A stretch of DNA of 64,000 nt from Zelopaecilomyces penicillatus (GCA_005765155.1 VCCP01000004.1:5022001-5086000), one strand, 5' to 3'. Shown: positions 12,053 to 25,097, numbered from the stretch's first letter. Notes: generated by a model not told the origin, from the sequence alone. A program made the numbers and translations.

Positions 12053-12896
12053 ATGACTGCAATTGACAGTTGCGATACCTTCACCTGTACATACTGCTAT
12101 TGTGTTCGTAGCGACAACCCCCGTGTCCTCGGTCGGTCTGCCCGTCTTGTGTGCGAACCTTGCTCCATCGCCGTTTTCGATCTTTCCATCTGCTAGGTGT
12201 GTGGGGAGGTGATATTCCGTGGCGATGAATGTGTTAGCTTTGGGTGGTGTTTCTGGCATACGACTTGCTATGGGTGTCTGCTCTACGGAAGTCGTGCGAT
12301 ATGCAAAGGCTTGTCAGTGCAGGATTTGTTCCAAGACTAGGTCTCAAGGCGAAGCTTGAGAGATGAAGACAACGGCGATAAAGGCAGTAGCGGCAGAGAA
12401 GTGATGGAACCACCTCTTTGCGCAAATTGTGTGGTTGAAGCGGAAGGGGACGCTCTGGACGAGAAGGCGATACTACGAAAGGGTTTGGAACGAGTGGAGA
12501 ATGTGGATGGAGGGATAACAAGACAGCGCTGGGAGTTTAAACTTGCTGAACTTGGAACTACAAGTCAAGTTGCAGTTGATGCAGAGGTATGTTCATGACT
12601 TCTTGTGTAATACGGAGTCTAATACCGATTAGAGTACATCACCGAAGCTTGGTGTATGTGCGAATGGAACTTCTAGGGACACAGACAATTCTGACGACTT
12701 CGCTTCAACTGGTAATACTCTAAGGCCAGAGGTTTCCACTATCTGGGTTGACATAATCGATCCCGTCAATCGACCAGCTTTTCGGCCAAGCCCGCTGAAG
12801 CCAATTCCTTTGTGGATGGAAAGGCCAGCCGGCCAAACTTCCACTGGTCAACTTGATTCAGCTGCAAGCAGGTTGTCCTATGAAGAGGACTCATGA
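12053..12896 (+). pseudogene. broken LIM-type zinc-binding protein gene
   Basis: A single reading frame runs from ATG 12053 to 12586, then across a 46-bp GTATGT...GATTAG intron (12587-12632) to TGA at 12894-12896, about 265 codons. It is interrupted by TAG at codon 48 (12194-12196) and TAG at codon 96 (12338-12340). The conceptual product has paired cysteines typical of LIM/zinc-binding proteins: CTYC, CEPC, C-x-VC, then WCFWHTTCYGC after 18 residues, and later CANC. Where a final CxxC ligand is expected (CLLY) a Tyr codon TAC stands at 12284-12286. Frame, splice sites and the downstream 88-codon exon are otherwise intact, so decay looks recent. Both stops and the Tyr are reachable by single C-to-T or G-to-A changes. 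Spliced removal of both stops was not found. Sequencing error is an alternative. Confidence 0.75.
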
Positions 12897-14071
12897 GACG
12901 AAGTCGGTCTTATTGAGGATTTCTTTACCTTACGACTACGAACATTTGAACTAGTTGTTGCTAAATATTGACTTTGAAGGAAAATGGACCAATCCTGCGA
13001 CTACTTCCATCTACAAGGGTTCTGACAAACTAGAGTGAAGTTAGCCATACCTGAACCCTACCGAGTACCTGTCACAGCTCTAGATAATTGCTACTCCTAA
13101 GACTCAGCCATTCCTATCATACTCCAATCCAAGACGAAATTGCAAGGTTCAATAACTCGGAATATAACAAGAGACTGTGTCCGGCATTGCATCGGTTAAC
13201 TGATCGAGGATGAGGTAATCAATCCAACAACACAAGAAGTTGACCGGTTGTCCATGAAAGAGGGGCAGCATATCACTGTGCCAAGGCATACGAATCTCAT
13301 GGTGACGCAAATACAGGCCGAATCAGGTGTTGGCAAACCCCGCGCCTTGTCTTACAGGACCAGCCACATTATTTCACACAGTGAAGGTGGGGGTTTGCTT
13401 CTGGACTTGGGAAGCCCTAGCTGTAGCTATCGTCGCATCCCTCCTAGGTCTAATAGGTAGTGTGTGTTGTCAGTGCCTTGATACGAGAGCCAGCTGCACT
13501 GTCAATGGTTGAGAAACTGTAACAAGAAAGCAGTGGCTTGCTTGAAGTGAGCCATCTCTTTAGAAAGCTGAGTTTGCAGTATTAGAATGTTATTATCCAG
13601 TCAATGTCAAATGGCCAGGCGAGAGAGACGTCACGACTGAACGCCAAACACAAATCCAAAGGTTTCAGGGCGGACCAGCTTGGACAAAGGCGGCAGCTGT
13701 TAGTGTCGTGTATTGTGACTCGCCGCAAAACACTAACAGGGCTGCCACTAGCACCCCCTCCTAGGCCTCCCCTCTATTGGAGCCCTAACAATTTCACCAC
13801 AAATAATTAGTTGCAGAATTAAGCGAGCCCCAGCTTCAGTGCCTAGCTATTCACGGATTCACGGCTCTCTGCTGGCAAGCAAAGCCCCAGGTGGAACGTG
13901 CAGTTTTTCTTCATTCGCATCAGCACACCAGTTTCGGCTTTGGTGACTCTTGGTGCCCTTTACCCGACGACCGTCTTGCGCCCACATTCAAGGTCATGCG
14001 ATCTTAACACCTCTCCTTTTCCACCACCAAGTAGCAAGACTACCAGCGCGGCGACAAGCCAGGCGACCAAC
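12897..14071. other. gene-free stretch
   Basis: No gene is recognised. Short frames at 13248-13512 and 13604-13810 have no signature. The right half is the promoter and 5' leader of the STM1-like gene. Confidence 0.6.
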
Positions 14072-15542
14072 ATGTCGTCGCTCGCCTCTCAGGTAAACAG
14101 CCCTCATCCTCATCGTCACAGCACCCCGTCGGCCTCGTTGACGCCAGACTGCCCTTGTCATTGCTGTCCCGGGTCCGGCTTCGTCGGATTGTTCCATGGC
14201 GTTGGTTGACGGGCACTGCTGCGCCGAACATTACTGGCACGAATATCTTTGAATGGCCATTCACATAGGACCAAGACGCTGACCATATTTTGAAATAGAA
14301 CCGGTTCGCCTATTTCGGTATTGCCTCCCTCCATGGCTGTTGGCGCCGTCTCTCGATCGCGCCACAAAGAAGAAAAAAAACCAAAACCTCCACCAACTTA
14401 CATGATGCTGATTGTCCGCTATTGTTGTAGGCAATGACGATGACGGCGAGGAGAAGCCCACCGTCCCCGTTAAGACTGTCGACAAGGCTGCCACTCGCAC
14501 AACCAAGCGCAATGTCGAGCCTCAAGCCCCTGCAGCTCCCGTGAGGGGTGCTGGCGGTAACCGCCGCGGCCCTAGTGGAAGTGAGGGTGGTTAGTGATTT
14601 TCCGTTTTCTCATCAATACGTCTGCCATGCCAGCCGAGTGATGCATAGAGATGTATTACTAGTGCTAACAGCTGCTCTCATAGCCTTCCGTGATCGTGGT
14701 GCGGGTAGAGATCGCAACCAGGGCCGATCCACTGACGAGGCCCCCCGAGAGGGTGCCCGTGGTGGCTATGGAGCTCGCGTCCGCGGTGGTAAGTTGCACA
14801 TTGCGGCAACATCGACAGGGGACCTGAACTAACACTTCGTAGGCCGTGGTTCCCGCAATCCTCGCGACCGTGATGACAAGCACACCCACAAGACTGGCGC
14901 TATTGGGTACGTCAACTATTCTACTTCCCTGTTGAGATCTTGTGCATACTGACACCAAAAATCTGCAGCGGTTCCGACAAGCAGGCTGCCAACACAGCTG
15001 CCACCGAGGGTGAGGCTGAGCTGAAGGACGAGCAGGCCGGCGAGGCTATTGCTGAGTCCGAGAAGAAGGATGCTGTTGCTGAGGAGGCCACCGAGGAGGC
15101 CGAGCCCGAAGACAAGAGCGTCTCCTACGCCGACTACGTTGCTCAACAGGCCGAGAAGAGGGCTACCTTTGGCTCCGAGCTCCAGCTTCGTGATGCCAAT
15201 GAGGGCAGCAAGCCCGACAAGAAGTGGGCCAACGCCAAGCCCCTCGAGAACGAGGAGGAGGATTACTTTGCTGCCACTGGCGGCAAGTCCAAGCGTGAGC
15301 GCGAGCGCAAGGTCAAGCAGACCATTGACTTCGACCCTCGCTTCGTCGAACCCGAGCGAACTCGGGGCGGCGGTGCCGGTGCTCGTGGTGGCCGTGGCGG
15401 CCCCCGTGGTGGCCGAGGCGGCGAGCAGCGTGGTGGCCGTGGTGGAAACTTCCCTCCCCGCGGTGGCCGAGGCGGCCGTGACGGCGCTGCCCCCATCAAC
15501 ACCCGTGACGAGTCTGCTTTCCCCACCCTGGGCGGCAAATAA
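14072..15542 (+). CDS. STM1: STM1/HABP4-family ribosome-associated RNA-binding protein
   Basis: Six exons: 14072-14092, 14299-14317, 14431-14589, 14684-14788, 14843-14906 and 14969-15542; 313 residues. The second exon is a 19-nt micro-exon (encoding NRFAYF plus one base), which rebuilds the family's conserved N-terminus before NDDDGEE. The protein has an acidic N-terminal motif, Arg/Gly-rich middle, the segment KTGAIGGSDKQ, the conserved YADYVAQQAEKR helix (HABP4/PAI-RBP1 region), a second RGG-rich block and the terminal FPTLGGK. Stm1 relatives bind the 80S ribosome and preserve inactive ribosomes in starvation, in the cytoplasm; that role is known for the family, not shown here. Codon use is strongly C-biased at third positions in the last exon, which suits high expression. 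Intron-rich 5' ends are typical of this gene. Confidence 0.9.
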
Positions 15543-17705
15543 GTTGTCGACTCTATTTTACCAAACTCGACATACAATTCGAAGACTTCTCTCTATCTCT
15601 CTCTCCAGTAACCTATGGATCATTTTTTTGGCTGGATGGGGCGACCAGCTTTTAAAACGCATTGTTCTTTTTCCATGTGTTTTATTTATGAGCAATAAAG
15701 GGGGGTGGGGGTGAAGAATCAATCACACATACTGCTGTATTTTGTGTTATTTTCATAGGGGTTTTGATGAGAAGAAGAAGAAGAAGAGATTAAAAAAAAA
15801 AAAGGTTTGACCACTGGGGTTTTTTGTGGTTGATCGTCCGCTGGGCGGCTGTGGTCTGTTTTCTTTTTCAATGGCTCCGTTGCTGCCCGAGTCTTAGGTA
15901 TACTACAAATGGATTTCCCGTATGAAAGCAGCGATGAAAGATTTTTCCGTGCCGTGTTGTGTTGTGTTGTGTTGTGTTGTGTTGTGTTATGTATGTTTCT
16001 CTTGCACATTTTGGTGAAAGCAAAACAAGGAGTAGAAAGGTGGGAATGCTCTTTTGCAAACTTGCCCCTCTAGTTTTGTGTTGTTGACTAGGTGACTTTG
16101 TACAACTTGACAAGCCTTTAGGAGTTACAAATGAACTAAATGAAACAGGAAACGACACTTATTCTTCTCTCATTATATGTTACATCCTATGGATTTTGCC
16201 TGTCTGGTTACAGATCACCAATTAGCTAGCATCCCCATCAAGGCTAACTAACACTACTTTGTCTTATGTATTACTTATGGGTAGGTTCTTATAGATGAGT
16301 ATGTTTGGCTTAACCTGTTTATATAAAAACAAACCAAAAGTTCAATAGATTATAGGAATAGTTGATTATAGTCTTTCTTACGACCACTTCTCTATGGAAC
16401 CTAGTTCAGTTACAGATTTTACAGACAACTAAAGAAGTCATCATTCATTATTTCAAGTTGCGGCATCTCAACTTCAATGTGTGTTCTTTCTTCTTCTTTA
16501 CCAAAACCAATTGTTTGATACTATCCAATCAAGTTTCCTTATTTTATTGTTTTCGTCTTTTTGAGTATTGCAACTTTTCATCTTCTTTTCATCATGATGT
16601 TGAGATGTTTTCACTGAAAAATGCTTGACAATCTCATCACCAGTCTCTGTATTTTTCGTTCCCTGCGCTACCTCTCATACCACTGGTTCTTAGACCAGTG
16701 ACGATGGAGCACTTTAGAATAAAAGAAACCATGAGTTTATACTTTGTTCAGAGGGGGGTAAATGTGTTGATGGGTGTAGTAAGGAAAGACAACTTATACT
16801 ACCACTCAATTATAATCCCAAGTACCTAGATTGCCTCAGCCCTAACCTATCTTCCAACATGTCAGCTCCCTATTCTCCTCATCAAATCTCCTCCCTGTAC
16901 AGCAAGAAAAAGAAAAAAAGGCACTACTACTCTAACAGACGAGCTCCATAGAGTTTTTTTTTTGGCTTAATAAAATGCCCTCTAGCCCGCAGTGGTTCTC
17001 TACCAAAGAAGAAGAGTTTACAATCTCACGTTTCTGCCATATTGAACTCTTTCGTGCCTTGTATGATAACTCTCAATCTGCAGATATATATATGATATAA
17101 TTGTTTGAAAGATAATGATAGCAGAGCAGTGGAGGAGAGAGTTGGGTGTTCCCAGCGTTTGTTTCTTGGAGCTACCTTTGCCCCCCCACACTACCTAAAG
17201 TCGGAGTGCTGTACTTCTGTTACATAATCTGGTTGTCACATTTGCCTGCTCACCACTTAGTTATTCATGGTGTTTCCAATAAATGTACCAATGTTAATGA
17301 TCGGTCAATTGATGCTTATCGACTCGTCCCCGGAGTATACTCGTATTTCAGGTCTTGTAAGCTAGTTGGTGTAGATCCAGCAGCAGCGGGGCCGGTTTGA
17401 ACCAAACAGGCGCAGGCATTACGTTACATCATGACATGTCTTCACATCAGGCATACATTGGTGCCCATTCTCGCATCATCATCATCATCATCGCCCACTT
17501 TGTGAATCTGCCTCTGGTTTGTTTGTACAAAAGCCTGCCAGGGTAATCTATGTACTCAAATACAATCCCCGCAATAATGATGCTTGTGGCAGAGAGCCGC
17601 TCTTGATCTTTATCATCCTTCCCAATATGACACATGAAATGGTATTTATACCCTTCAGAACCCTTTCTATAGTTTGATGTCCACCCTACATGCTCATCTT
17701 TGCTG
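15543..17705. other. gene-free, AT-rich stretch
   Basis: 3' flank of the STM1-like gene followed by AT-rich DNA (about 16150-17130) with no supportable coding region. It contains a pentanucleotide repeat near 15954-15990. The right end is the 3' flank of the minus-strand PHD gene. Confidence 0.6.
15954..15990. repeat. (TGTTG)n pentanucleotide microsatellite
   Basis: About seven perfect units of TGTTG stand in the 3' flank of the STM1-like gene. Confidence 0.9.
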
Positions 17706-20095
17706 TCACCTGAACGACCGGAAGGACTTGTTCGTTATTGCAGACAGGGTTGATGTGAGCCCCAAAGCATTGCCCCGGCTGCTTTCTCTCCCACGCCTGC
17801 TTGCCATGGTACCAGTTTGTGCGCAGAAGCCGCAGATATATACGCTAGGCATGGATCGTCTAGTGATGTTGACACACTTGCCATGAAGCCACATCTCGCA
17901 AGACTCACTAAGAACTCATATTAGATATTTGTCATTGAACAAACACGCGCGAGGGAGCCATACCATTGAACTAAGAAACCATCTCCATCGTCATTTCTGT
18001 TCTTGTTGCACACGCATCGAACCCCGTGTCCTTCGGTTCCATACGTCGAGTCTGTCAAGCTTGTGGGCGAAACCGTACTTGTGGGAAAGTTTCCAAGATT
18101 TGTTGTCGTTAAGAAACGCTGGGACCGATTGCTGTCCCTCTGGCTTGATCGCTTCTGTCGATCCTCTACCAACTTACGCAATTCACTGGCTGCGTCTCCC
18201 TCTCTGTTTTCGGTCTCGTGGACAACAGTTTCGGCTTCGCTCTCCCCTCCGCCTCCGCCACCGGCAAGACCGTCCAGGGTGCTCGTGCTTCGGTTACTGA
18301 AGCTCCGTCTAGACGAATTGAAGATGGAACCCACGGGCTTTCTGGGATCTGGTAAAGCGAATGAGGCGTTGAAAGAATTATTACGGCTTGGGATTATTAT
18401 TGGTTCTTCGTCTGTTGATGAATCGTCGCCAGATGATTCCCAGCTGCCACGCCGTGACAGATCTTGTGAGCTTCGGCTGCGACTTAGACCTCCTGCCAGT
18501 TGATCGACCATGAGTGTCGTTTCCGCCCGGGCCCGCCCGTGCGAATCAATGGTAAACCTGACAGATGTACGAGGTCGAAAGCCCAGCTGAGTTTGAGCGA
18601 GAGACTCAGGAATAGGCGCTAAGCTTGAAAGTGGACGCTGACTTTTCAATGGCGATGTCCTCCCAGATGATCGGTTACTTGACCTGCCACCCTCAACCCC
18701 TGAAGCGTTTGGCTGTGGCATAGGCTTGGCAGCAGGAGCAAGTGTGGGCAGAGGACCTCGTGCCAAAGCTCTCTTACCCCGGCTCTCGCTGAAGCTTCGC
18801 CCAAGTCCAGGACGGGCGGTAGACTTGACAGGTGAGCTCGCCGACGCCCTGTCTGGCACTTTTCCTTTTCTCGTTTCCTTGGCACTGACAACTCGGCGAG
18901 GCTGACCTACAGGCATTCTGTTTAGTTCCATAGGGATAGGCTCGGATGGCATAGACTCGGCAAGAAAGTTAAAGTCGGCTTCCATCGCTGAGGAGTGGGG
19001 GCGACCGAATAAAAGACCGGGGTCCACCGCATCACCTGGGCTGAGAAGAGAAAAGGGGTCATCCATTAAAGTCGAGTATGTTACGGGCATTGCAGAGCTG
19101 GTTGTCATCATACAGTTTGACCCAGGCATGGGCGGTTTAGGGGCTAGGGCTCTCTCACGTCGAGCTGGTTGAACATTCTCCTGGTTTGATGAGGGAGGTG
19201 GTGGCGGTGGAGCACATGGGTCTTGGAATAACTGAATATTATTATTCCAATCAAATGAGCCTGTGTGACGATGAGACGAGGTCGTTGATGGCTGGAACAT
19301 GTTTGCTGCTGCAGCAGACCCAAAGTCCAGATCCATATTCATGCCAACTGATGGATCCCAGAAGTGGTTGTTTGCAACTGCAGGAGCAGACATGGGATAG
19401 CCAAACATGTCGCCCGAATTGGCCATCATAGCTGCCATTTCATGTGGCTGTAGGCCATCGTGAAAGTCCGACTGACCATAATTCTGGTCATTTTGCATAT
19501 TGTCTTTGGGACCAAGCTCTCGCTCCCCCTTTCGAGCTGTTGGCGGCGGTGAGAGGACTTGAGTGGGCTCGGGACTTTCAACGGAGCCTCTCCGAGCCTT
19601 CTTTATCGATGTATGGCCGGGCAAAGTAGCAGCAGCAGCAGCAGCAGCAGCAGTATTTGGTACAGCGTCCGATGTGTTATGGCCGTGAGCAAAGCACAGC
19701 ACCGCCGGGGAGGAAGGTAGTCGGCGAGACGGATCGACGGAAGGAAGCGGTGCGTTGGGATTGGCTGGATAGTGATTCGGGCGTGTAGCAATATCGAGAG
19801 CAATTGTACCCGCCGAGAGAAGTCGTTTATGTCCCGTTGTTGCACTCGAGGGGATTGCTGGGACAAAGTCGGCAAATGGGCCGTGCGTTCCTCGCAAATT
19901 ACCCGGAGTCGAATTGAAGACGGAGTATTCTTCCGCAAATCGGGGTGTTGAGCCACCGGTGTCGGTAAAGGAGCCCTGAGGATTCTTGGGCGTCTCGAAT
20001 AGAGGGCTGGGACAAGCGATCGACGTTGGGGTTTGCTTAGGTGTTGGCGGCGGCTGTGCGCTTGCGTCTCCAAAACTATCAACGAGCGAGGGCAT
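17706..20095 (-). CDS. PHD-finger protein with long disordered region
   Basis: Two exons, 17964-20095 and 17706-17907, separated by a 56-bp intron (17908-17963) that splits the first Cys codon of the second zinc pair; 777 residues. A complete C4HC3 PHD finger lies at the C-terminus: C694, C696, C711, C714, H719, C722, C736 and C739, with W717 before the His. PHD fingers usually read histone H3 tails, so a nuclear chromatin role is inferred. The first 690 residues are Ser/Pro-rich and disordered, with a poly-Ala run coded by an AGC repeat and a poly-Pro run. A conserved-looking segment, SVRFTIDSHGRARAET, stands near residue 530. ATG at 20095 (MPSLVDSFGDA) is the first in-frame ATG; the reading frame opens just upstream with TTG. 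Which PHD subfamily it belongs to is not clear. Confidence 0.9.
19628..19653. repeat. (AGC)n coding microsatellite (poly-Ala)
   Basis: About nine trinucleotide units encode a poly-Ala run near residue 155 of the PHD protein on the minus strand. Length polymorphism is likely. Confidence 0.85.
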
Positions 20096-23000
20096 GTTAG
20101 CCAAGAGGGTCGGTGACGAGAGAGCAGGAGGGAGAGAGGGTCCCGCAGGTTCAAAAAACGTACCTTGAAATGTGTTGGTCTAGGCTCATAGCAGCTCTTG
20201 TTGTGGAGTCGACAGTGGTACTTTAACGTGAGCAAAAGTCATCCCCAGTTGCATTAAAAAAAAGTTGACTGTGTTGCGCACGTTGTTCCGGTGGAGTGTG
20301 TGTATTTCCAGATTGGGGATGCTTTCTTGGTGGTTGTGGTGGTAAATTAAAAAAACAACCTCGCTGATATCCAAGAAGGGGGCTCGTAGTGGAAAGATAC
20401 AGAATCGAGAATAGAAATCCGACAGTTTGGATAGTATGGACAGTACAGGCGTGAATAGGAGGAATCGACGATCGTGAATGTGGACTAGGCGACCGATCTA
20501 GAGTTGCAGTGGCTCGTTGCTCATTATCCCCAGCAAAGAAAAGGAAAAAAAGACGGTGGGCTTTCTTCGTAAATGATCGTAACGGGCGCAAGAGGTCATT
20601 AATCTAAAAGGGCTACACAGACAAGTCGAGCAAGTCGTCTACATTAGCTTCCACGTTTTGTCATTCAACAACCTCGGGAGTGGTTTGCACGGTTGTTGTA
20701 TTCTGGGGGGGGGGGAGGGTAGTGGTGGTGGTGGTTGTGGAGGCGGTTGTGGTGTGTGTGGGAGAGAGCAATAGAGAGCATGGAAGAGTGAAAGCGATGT
20801 GGAGCGAGGCTTACTTACCGTAGCAACAGGCGAGGAATAGCGGATTGGATGGGCTTGGTGGATGGCGGATGGATTTTTGTCCCTGAGCGACTCGCACGGT
20901 TCGGTAGGTATTTCGAAGCTGGGCTGTCCAGAAAGAAAGGGTTACAGTGAAAATGCAAAAAGAGAGGACCAGAGACCCGGTCGAGGAGGAAGGGGAGGAG
21001 GAGGGCGGAATTGGCTAGCCAGGGAGAGCGAGCAGGAGGATGAGGAAAAAAGAAGAGATGAATCACAATCGAGAGGTAGGTAGGAAGAGCCGCACAGCAA
21101 CAAGGGCGGAGAGACAGAGAGACGGCGGGCAAGCTTGTCGGGAATTGGTAGGTTGAAGATGCTTCGACCCTGTGTCGCTAGTCTCTGGAGAGTCCGAGTT
21201 GCTGCTGTAGGGGTCGAACAGTGGACGACAGCGATCGGTCGGTCAGCAATGGAGGAGCTCTAGGCAGAAGCCCGCTCTCTCACCAGTGCCGCAGCTGGCT
21301 GCCGTGGAGCCCCCAAGCTGGGGACGGAGGGCTTTGTTACAGGTACAGGCCAGAGTGATGAATTTCGCTATGATGGTTCATTTGCTCGCTCAGGGCCCGT
21401 GAACAGGCACAAGCACAAGCACAAGCACCAAAAGTGGGCGGGACGAAGTTGCCCAGCCAGGCACCAGCAGGTACCTGTCTGAGATGGGTAAGCTGCAATA
21501 AGCTGCACTGCGCTGTAATAATAAGCCCCAGCTGAGGCCCCCAAAGCATCCATCGCTTACCGGTCGGCAACTTACACCTATAGCTTAGTACCTATTACGG
21601 CACAGAGTACGGAGTACAGAAGGTACCTGTACAGTGAATGCACCCCATGTCCTTGCTCAGCAGTGCTGCGTGGAAGATGATTGGCTATTCTATTGCAGGC
21701 ACCCTGCTGCACGCACTGCACAGTCTGAAAGGGCCTCGAATAATACCGCCACAGAGAGCTAACTACCGGGTGTAAATATCCATGCTCTGAGAATCACTCG
21801 AATAAGCTATTAATAGTAAAAAAAAACAACTATAATACTAGTTGCAAACGAGGAATATATAAAGTAGGCCATTTGCCCACGACCTGGACGACTAAACCAA
21901 CAGCTTGGGGAATATTATGACTTCTACTTTCAAATAGAGTAGGACATTCGACCAATCAATGTGCTTGGAGTCGAGCGAATGCACGCTGCATAGCTTCCAA
22001 GGTGGTGTGGCTCGTGCAGAAGCTGGCTGATTTGGGCGGTTAGTGCAAAGTACCGATACTTGGGTACTCAGGTACCTACCTCCATCATCAACCGCTGACT
22101 GCTGTCCCAGATATCTCATCGAGATGTTACAAAAGGGAGGCAGAGACACCCAAAAATGTGTTCTCCTGCTTTTCTGCTTGCTTGCTGAATATAAAACACT
22201 GCTTCCCTCTAACTCGGCAAGGGATGTGCATGCACATACGAAATATACGGACATATACCTCCCCTACCCGCTGTTTTTCAACTTCCTTTTTTGTAGCCCA
22301 TTATTCACGATACTCGGTCTGTCTCCCTCTACGACGATAGTCAGATTATGAGCTTACCAGATTCACGACAATACTCACATCTGTCCAGTTCACATTTAGA
22401 CAAGACGACTAAAACACTCTCTCCTTCGCCCTCGTGTCGTAATGAATCCATTTCCCTTTTCCCCCTTCCCTCCTTTAACCCCTCCAATTCTCCCTTCCCT
22501 CGAGTTGTTGTCTGTGCTCAAGCACGAGATGCTTTTTTGATCAAGATCGTGTTTCGGCGCTCGTAAGCGAAACGGAGTTATAATGAGGACTTTGCGCCCC
22601 GACCGTTCAATCCGATCCCTATTGTTTCGGGCGCGTACAGTAATTGTACATGAATTATTATCAAAACCTCCATCTTTGGAAACCTCCCATGTGGCGTTCT
22701 GCAGGCCTTGGTGCGATTTTCAACTTAGATCGTCCAATTAGGTACACTACATCTGCCTGCAAGGAATCGGTGAGTAAGCATGTGTTTAAACTCTTTCCTT
22801 CTTTCCTTTTTTTTCTTTTTTTTTCGTTCTTGTTCCCTAGTTCTAGATGCCAAGGGGGGGTTCGAGGACTCTGGTCTGCGCTCAAAGACATGCAATCTCG
22901 ACGCCGAAACGCCGCTCCCGCGCCAGCAGAGACACAAAATGAAATGAGGGAGAGATGCCTGGTGTTTAACAAGCGCTCCCTCATGCTATAACTCCAGAAT

Positions 23001-24145
23001 CAGTGATGTTGTGTGTGCAATGATTGGTAATTCTAATAAGGCCCCCAAGTGGAAACCATCGATACCTCATCGGCCATAGCCAGGAACAGAGTTTGGGTCT
23101 GCAGCATCACTGAAACCAAAAGAAAACGGCTTCGCTCTCCTGATCCAGACCAGGATTCAAGGGACTACACTTACCAGCCAGTCCGCGGAATGACGTCGCC
23201 GGAAATGTTCTCGGAAATGTCTGGCCAGCAGTACACGGTATGAAATGTCTCTTATGACAGTGTTTCATTCGATAGGCGTTGTCGTTGTCAGGTTGGGGTG
23301 TTTACACCTATGGGGTCGGCCGCCCAAGTGGGAGAGCCAAGATCGCGATCTGGCGCCCCAGATCACATAACAAAAGCAACCGATTTCTGATCAGAAACAA
23401 ATGCCAATTGAATTGTGGATAATGCTGATGTGCGAGCCCACTTTCCGCCTTGGTTTTACAGCCGCAATCCATCCCTGTTTCTGTCGGTACGGAGTAACTT
23501 TTCCTACTTGTATGGTGGTGCCTTTTTGTTGAGCCTCAGCTAGGTAGGTGTGGCTTGCAACACCATGACCAGCAAATCACGGCGTACTCCGTAGCCATCC
23601 CAGCCAGATATATGATAATAAAATGGTTTCGAATATTGTGTTTTATGTGGCTCTTCCCGGGCGTCTAGTTGAGCTCAACCGGATATAAATACTCGTTCGT
23701 ATGATCCTAGCATGGTGATTCCAGAATACATTTCAAACGTCAAGCCACGGCCGCGTCTTATGCCTGTTCCGGGCCATCATGAGGGCTATGCCGAGTGTAG
23801 AGCATGCATCTCAACTCCGTGCCTTGCATATACACCCACGAACGAGAGAAACTATTAATACAAGGTAGCTCGGCCATAGTCTAATAATCATGCCATGAAC
23901 GGATAAAGAAAATTCGAATGCCTGTCATCCCATGCTTTCGCCTGCCAATGCTTACAAATGGGATTTCCGATGATTTTAACAAAAAACAAATGGTGGCTTA
24001 TGAGGGGAAAAGGCCGTCCGTCTCAGACTGCTAAACCCCGACGGTAATGACTGGCTAGGCTGGGCTCTTCTATGAGGGGTAGCCCAAAAACGCCTGCCTA
24101 GCACAACCACCCAAGTTCACCAATGAAGTGTAAGTTGGTTAGTTC

Positions 24146-24374
24146 TTTGGTTGGTTGGTTGGTTGTGTGTATGTATTCGTACAAGTGTCATGTACAGGTA
24201 CAGCTTTCTAGTGGGTTTCTCTTCCAATTGCACCTTAAAAGAGCAAGTGATTGGATCAAAATGGGCACACACACAAAAAAGGCAGACTAGAACAAATCAG
24301 TTGGTTGGTTGGTGTGGTAGGCTTGGGGGGAAACGCTTAAAGTGCTTGCATGAGAGAGAGAGTGAGAGAGAGAG
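24146..24374. repeat. cluster of GGTT and GA microsatellites
   Basis: GGTT units at 24146-24164 recur at 24299-24312, and a GA-rich tract lies at about 24352-24374. They surround no visible gene. Confidence 0.8.
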
Positions 24375-24553
24375 GAAATGGCTTTGCTCGTGATGGATGG
24401 AGGTGAGGGGCAGAACGGAGGCCCGGCTCACTTTTGCTGTCCACGAGGGCACATGGGGTGACCAAAACGTGTTTGTTAGTAATAGCACATCGATACGTTA
24501 GTTAGCCCGAGGCCGTTTTTGTTACTACAATATACGGAGTAATTACGTGCCTT

Positions 24554-24575
24554 CCCCCCCCCCCCCCCCCCCCCC
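24554..24575. repeat. poly-C tract of 22
   Basis: An uninterrupted run of about 22 C is followed after ACC by about nine A. Shorter C tracts lie nearby at 24801-24810, 25302-25316 and 25454-25463. Homopolymer length is the part of a sequence most open to error. Confidence 0.85.
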
Positions 24576-25097
24576 ACCAAAAAAAAAGGGAAATCGTCCA
24601 GAAAGGGACAATTCGGTATTGTCAAAATTGGGTAATTCATACATCACAGAACAAAACAAGGTGCTGCATAGTAGAAGAAGAAGTCCTCCTGCAGCCTCGT
24701 CTTTCACATGTCACCAATATACCGACCGACTCGTACATACAAGCATCTCACCTCAACCACCATCAACTCGCCAAGCACCCTTCTAGCACGGCTCTTATAC
24801 CCCCCCCCCCTCCTTACCATTTCCTTATTCCTTCCATTCTTCTCTTGACCTACCTATTCTACATCATCATGATTAACGAGGGGCTGCTTGCTGCATTCAT
24901 TCCCGTCTGAAAGGCATGCGCGTCCACTCGCGGGTCCTGTCCCTGCATTCCCGGCTGTTGCTTCTTCTGCATCTGGATGCCCCGGCAGTGCAAAACCCCC
25001 CAAAACCCAGCAGCATGGTACATGAATATGCAATCCCCTAGCCATCTACCTACCTACTTAATTACTGTACTTACGTTCATGGGACCCTCCCCCATGA

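Noticed and set aside
12151..12196. Intron that would remove the first TAG of the LIM-type gene
   Set aside because: The GTGCGA...TGCTAG interval is 46 nt, breaks the frame and removes a conserved Cys pair.
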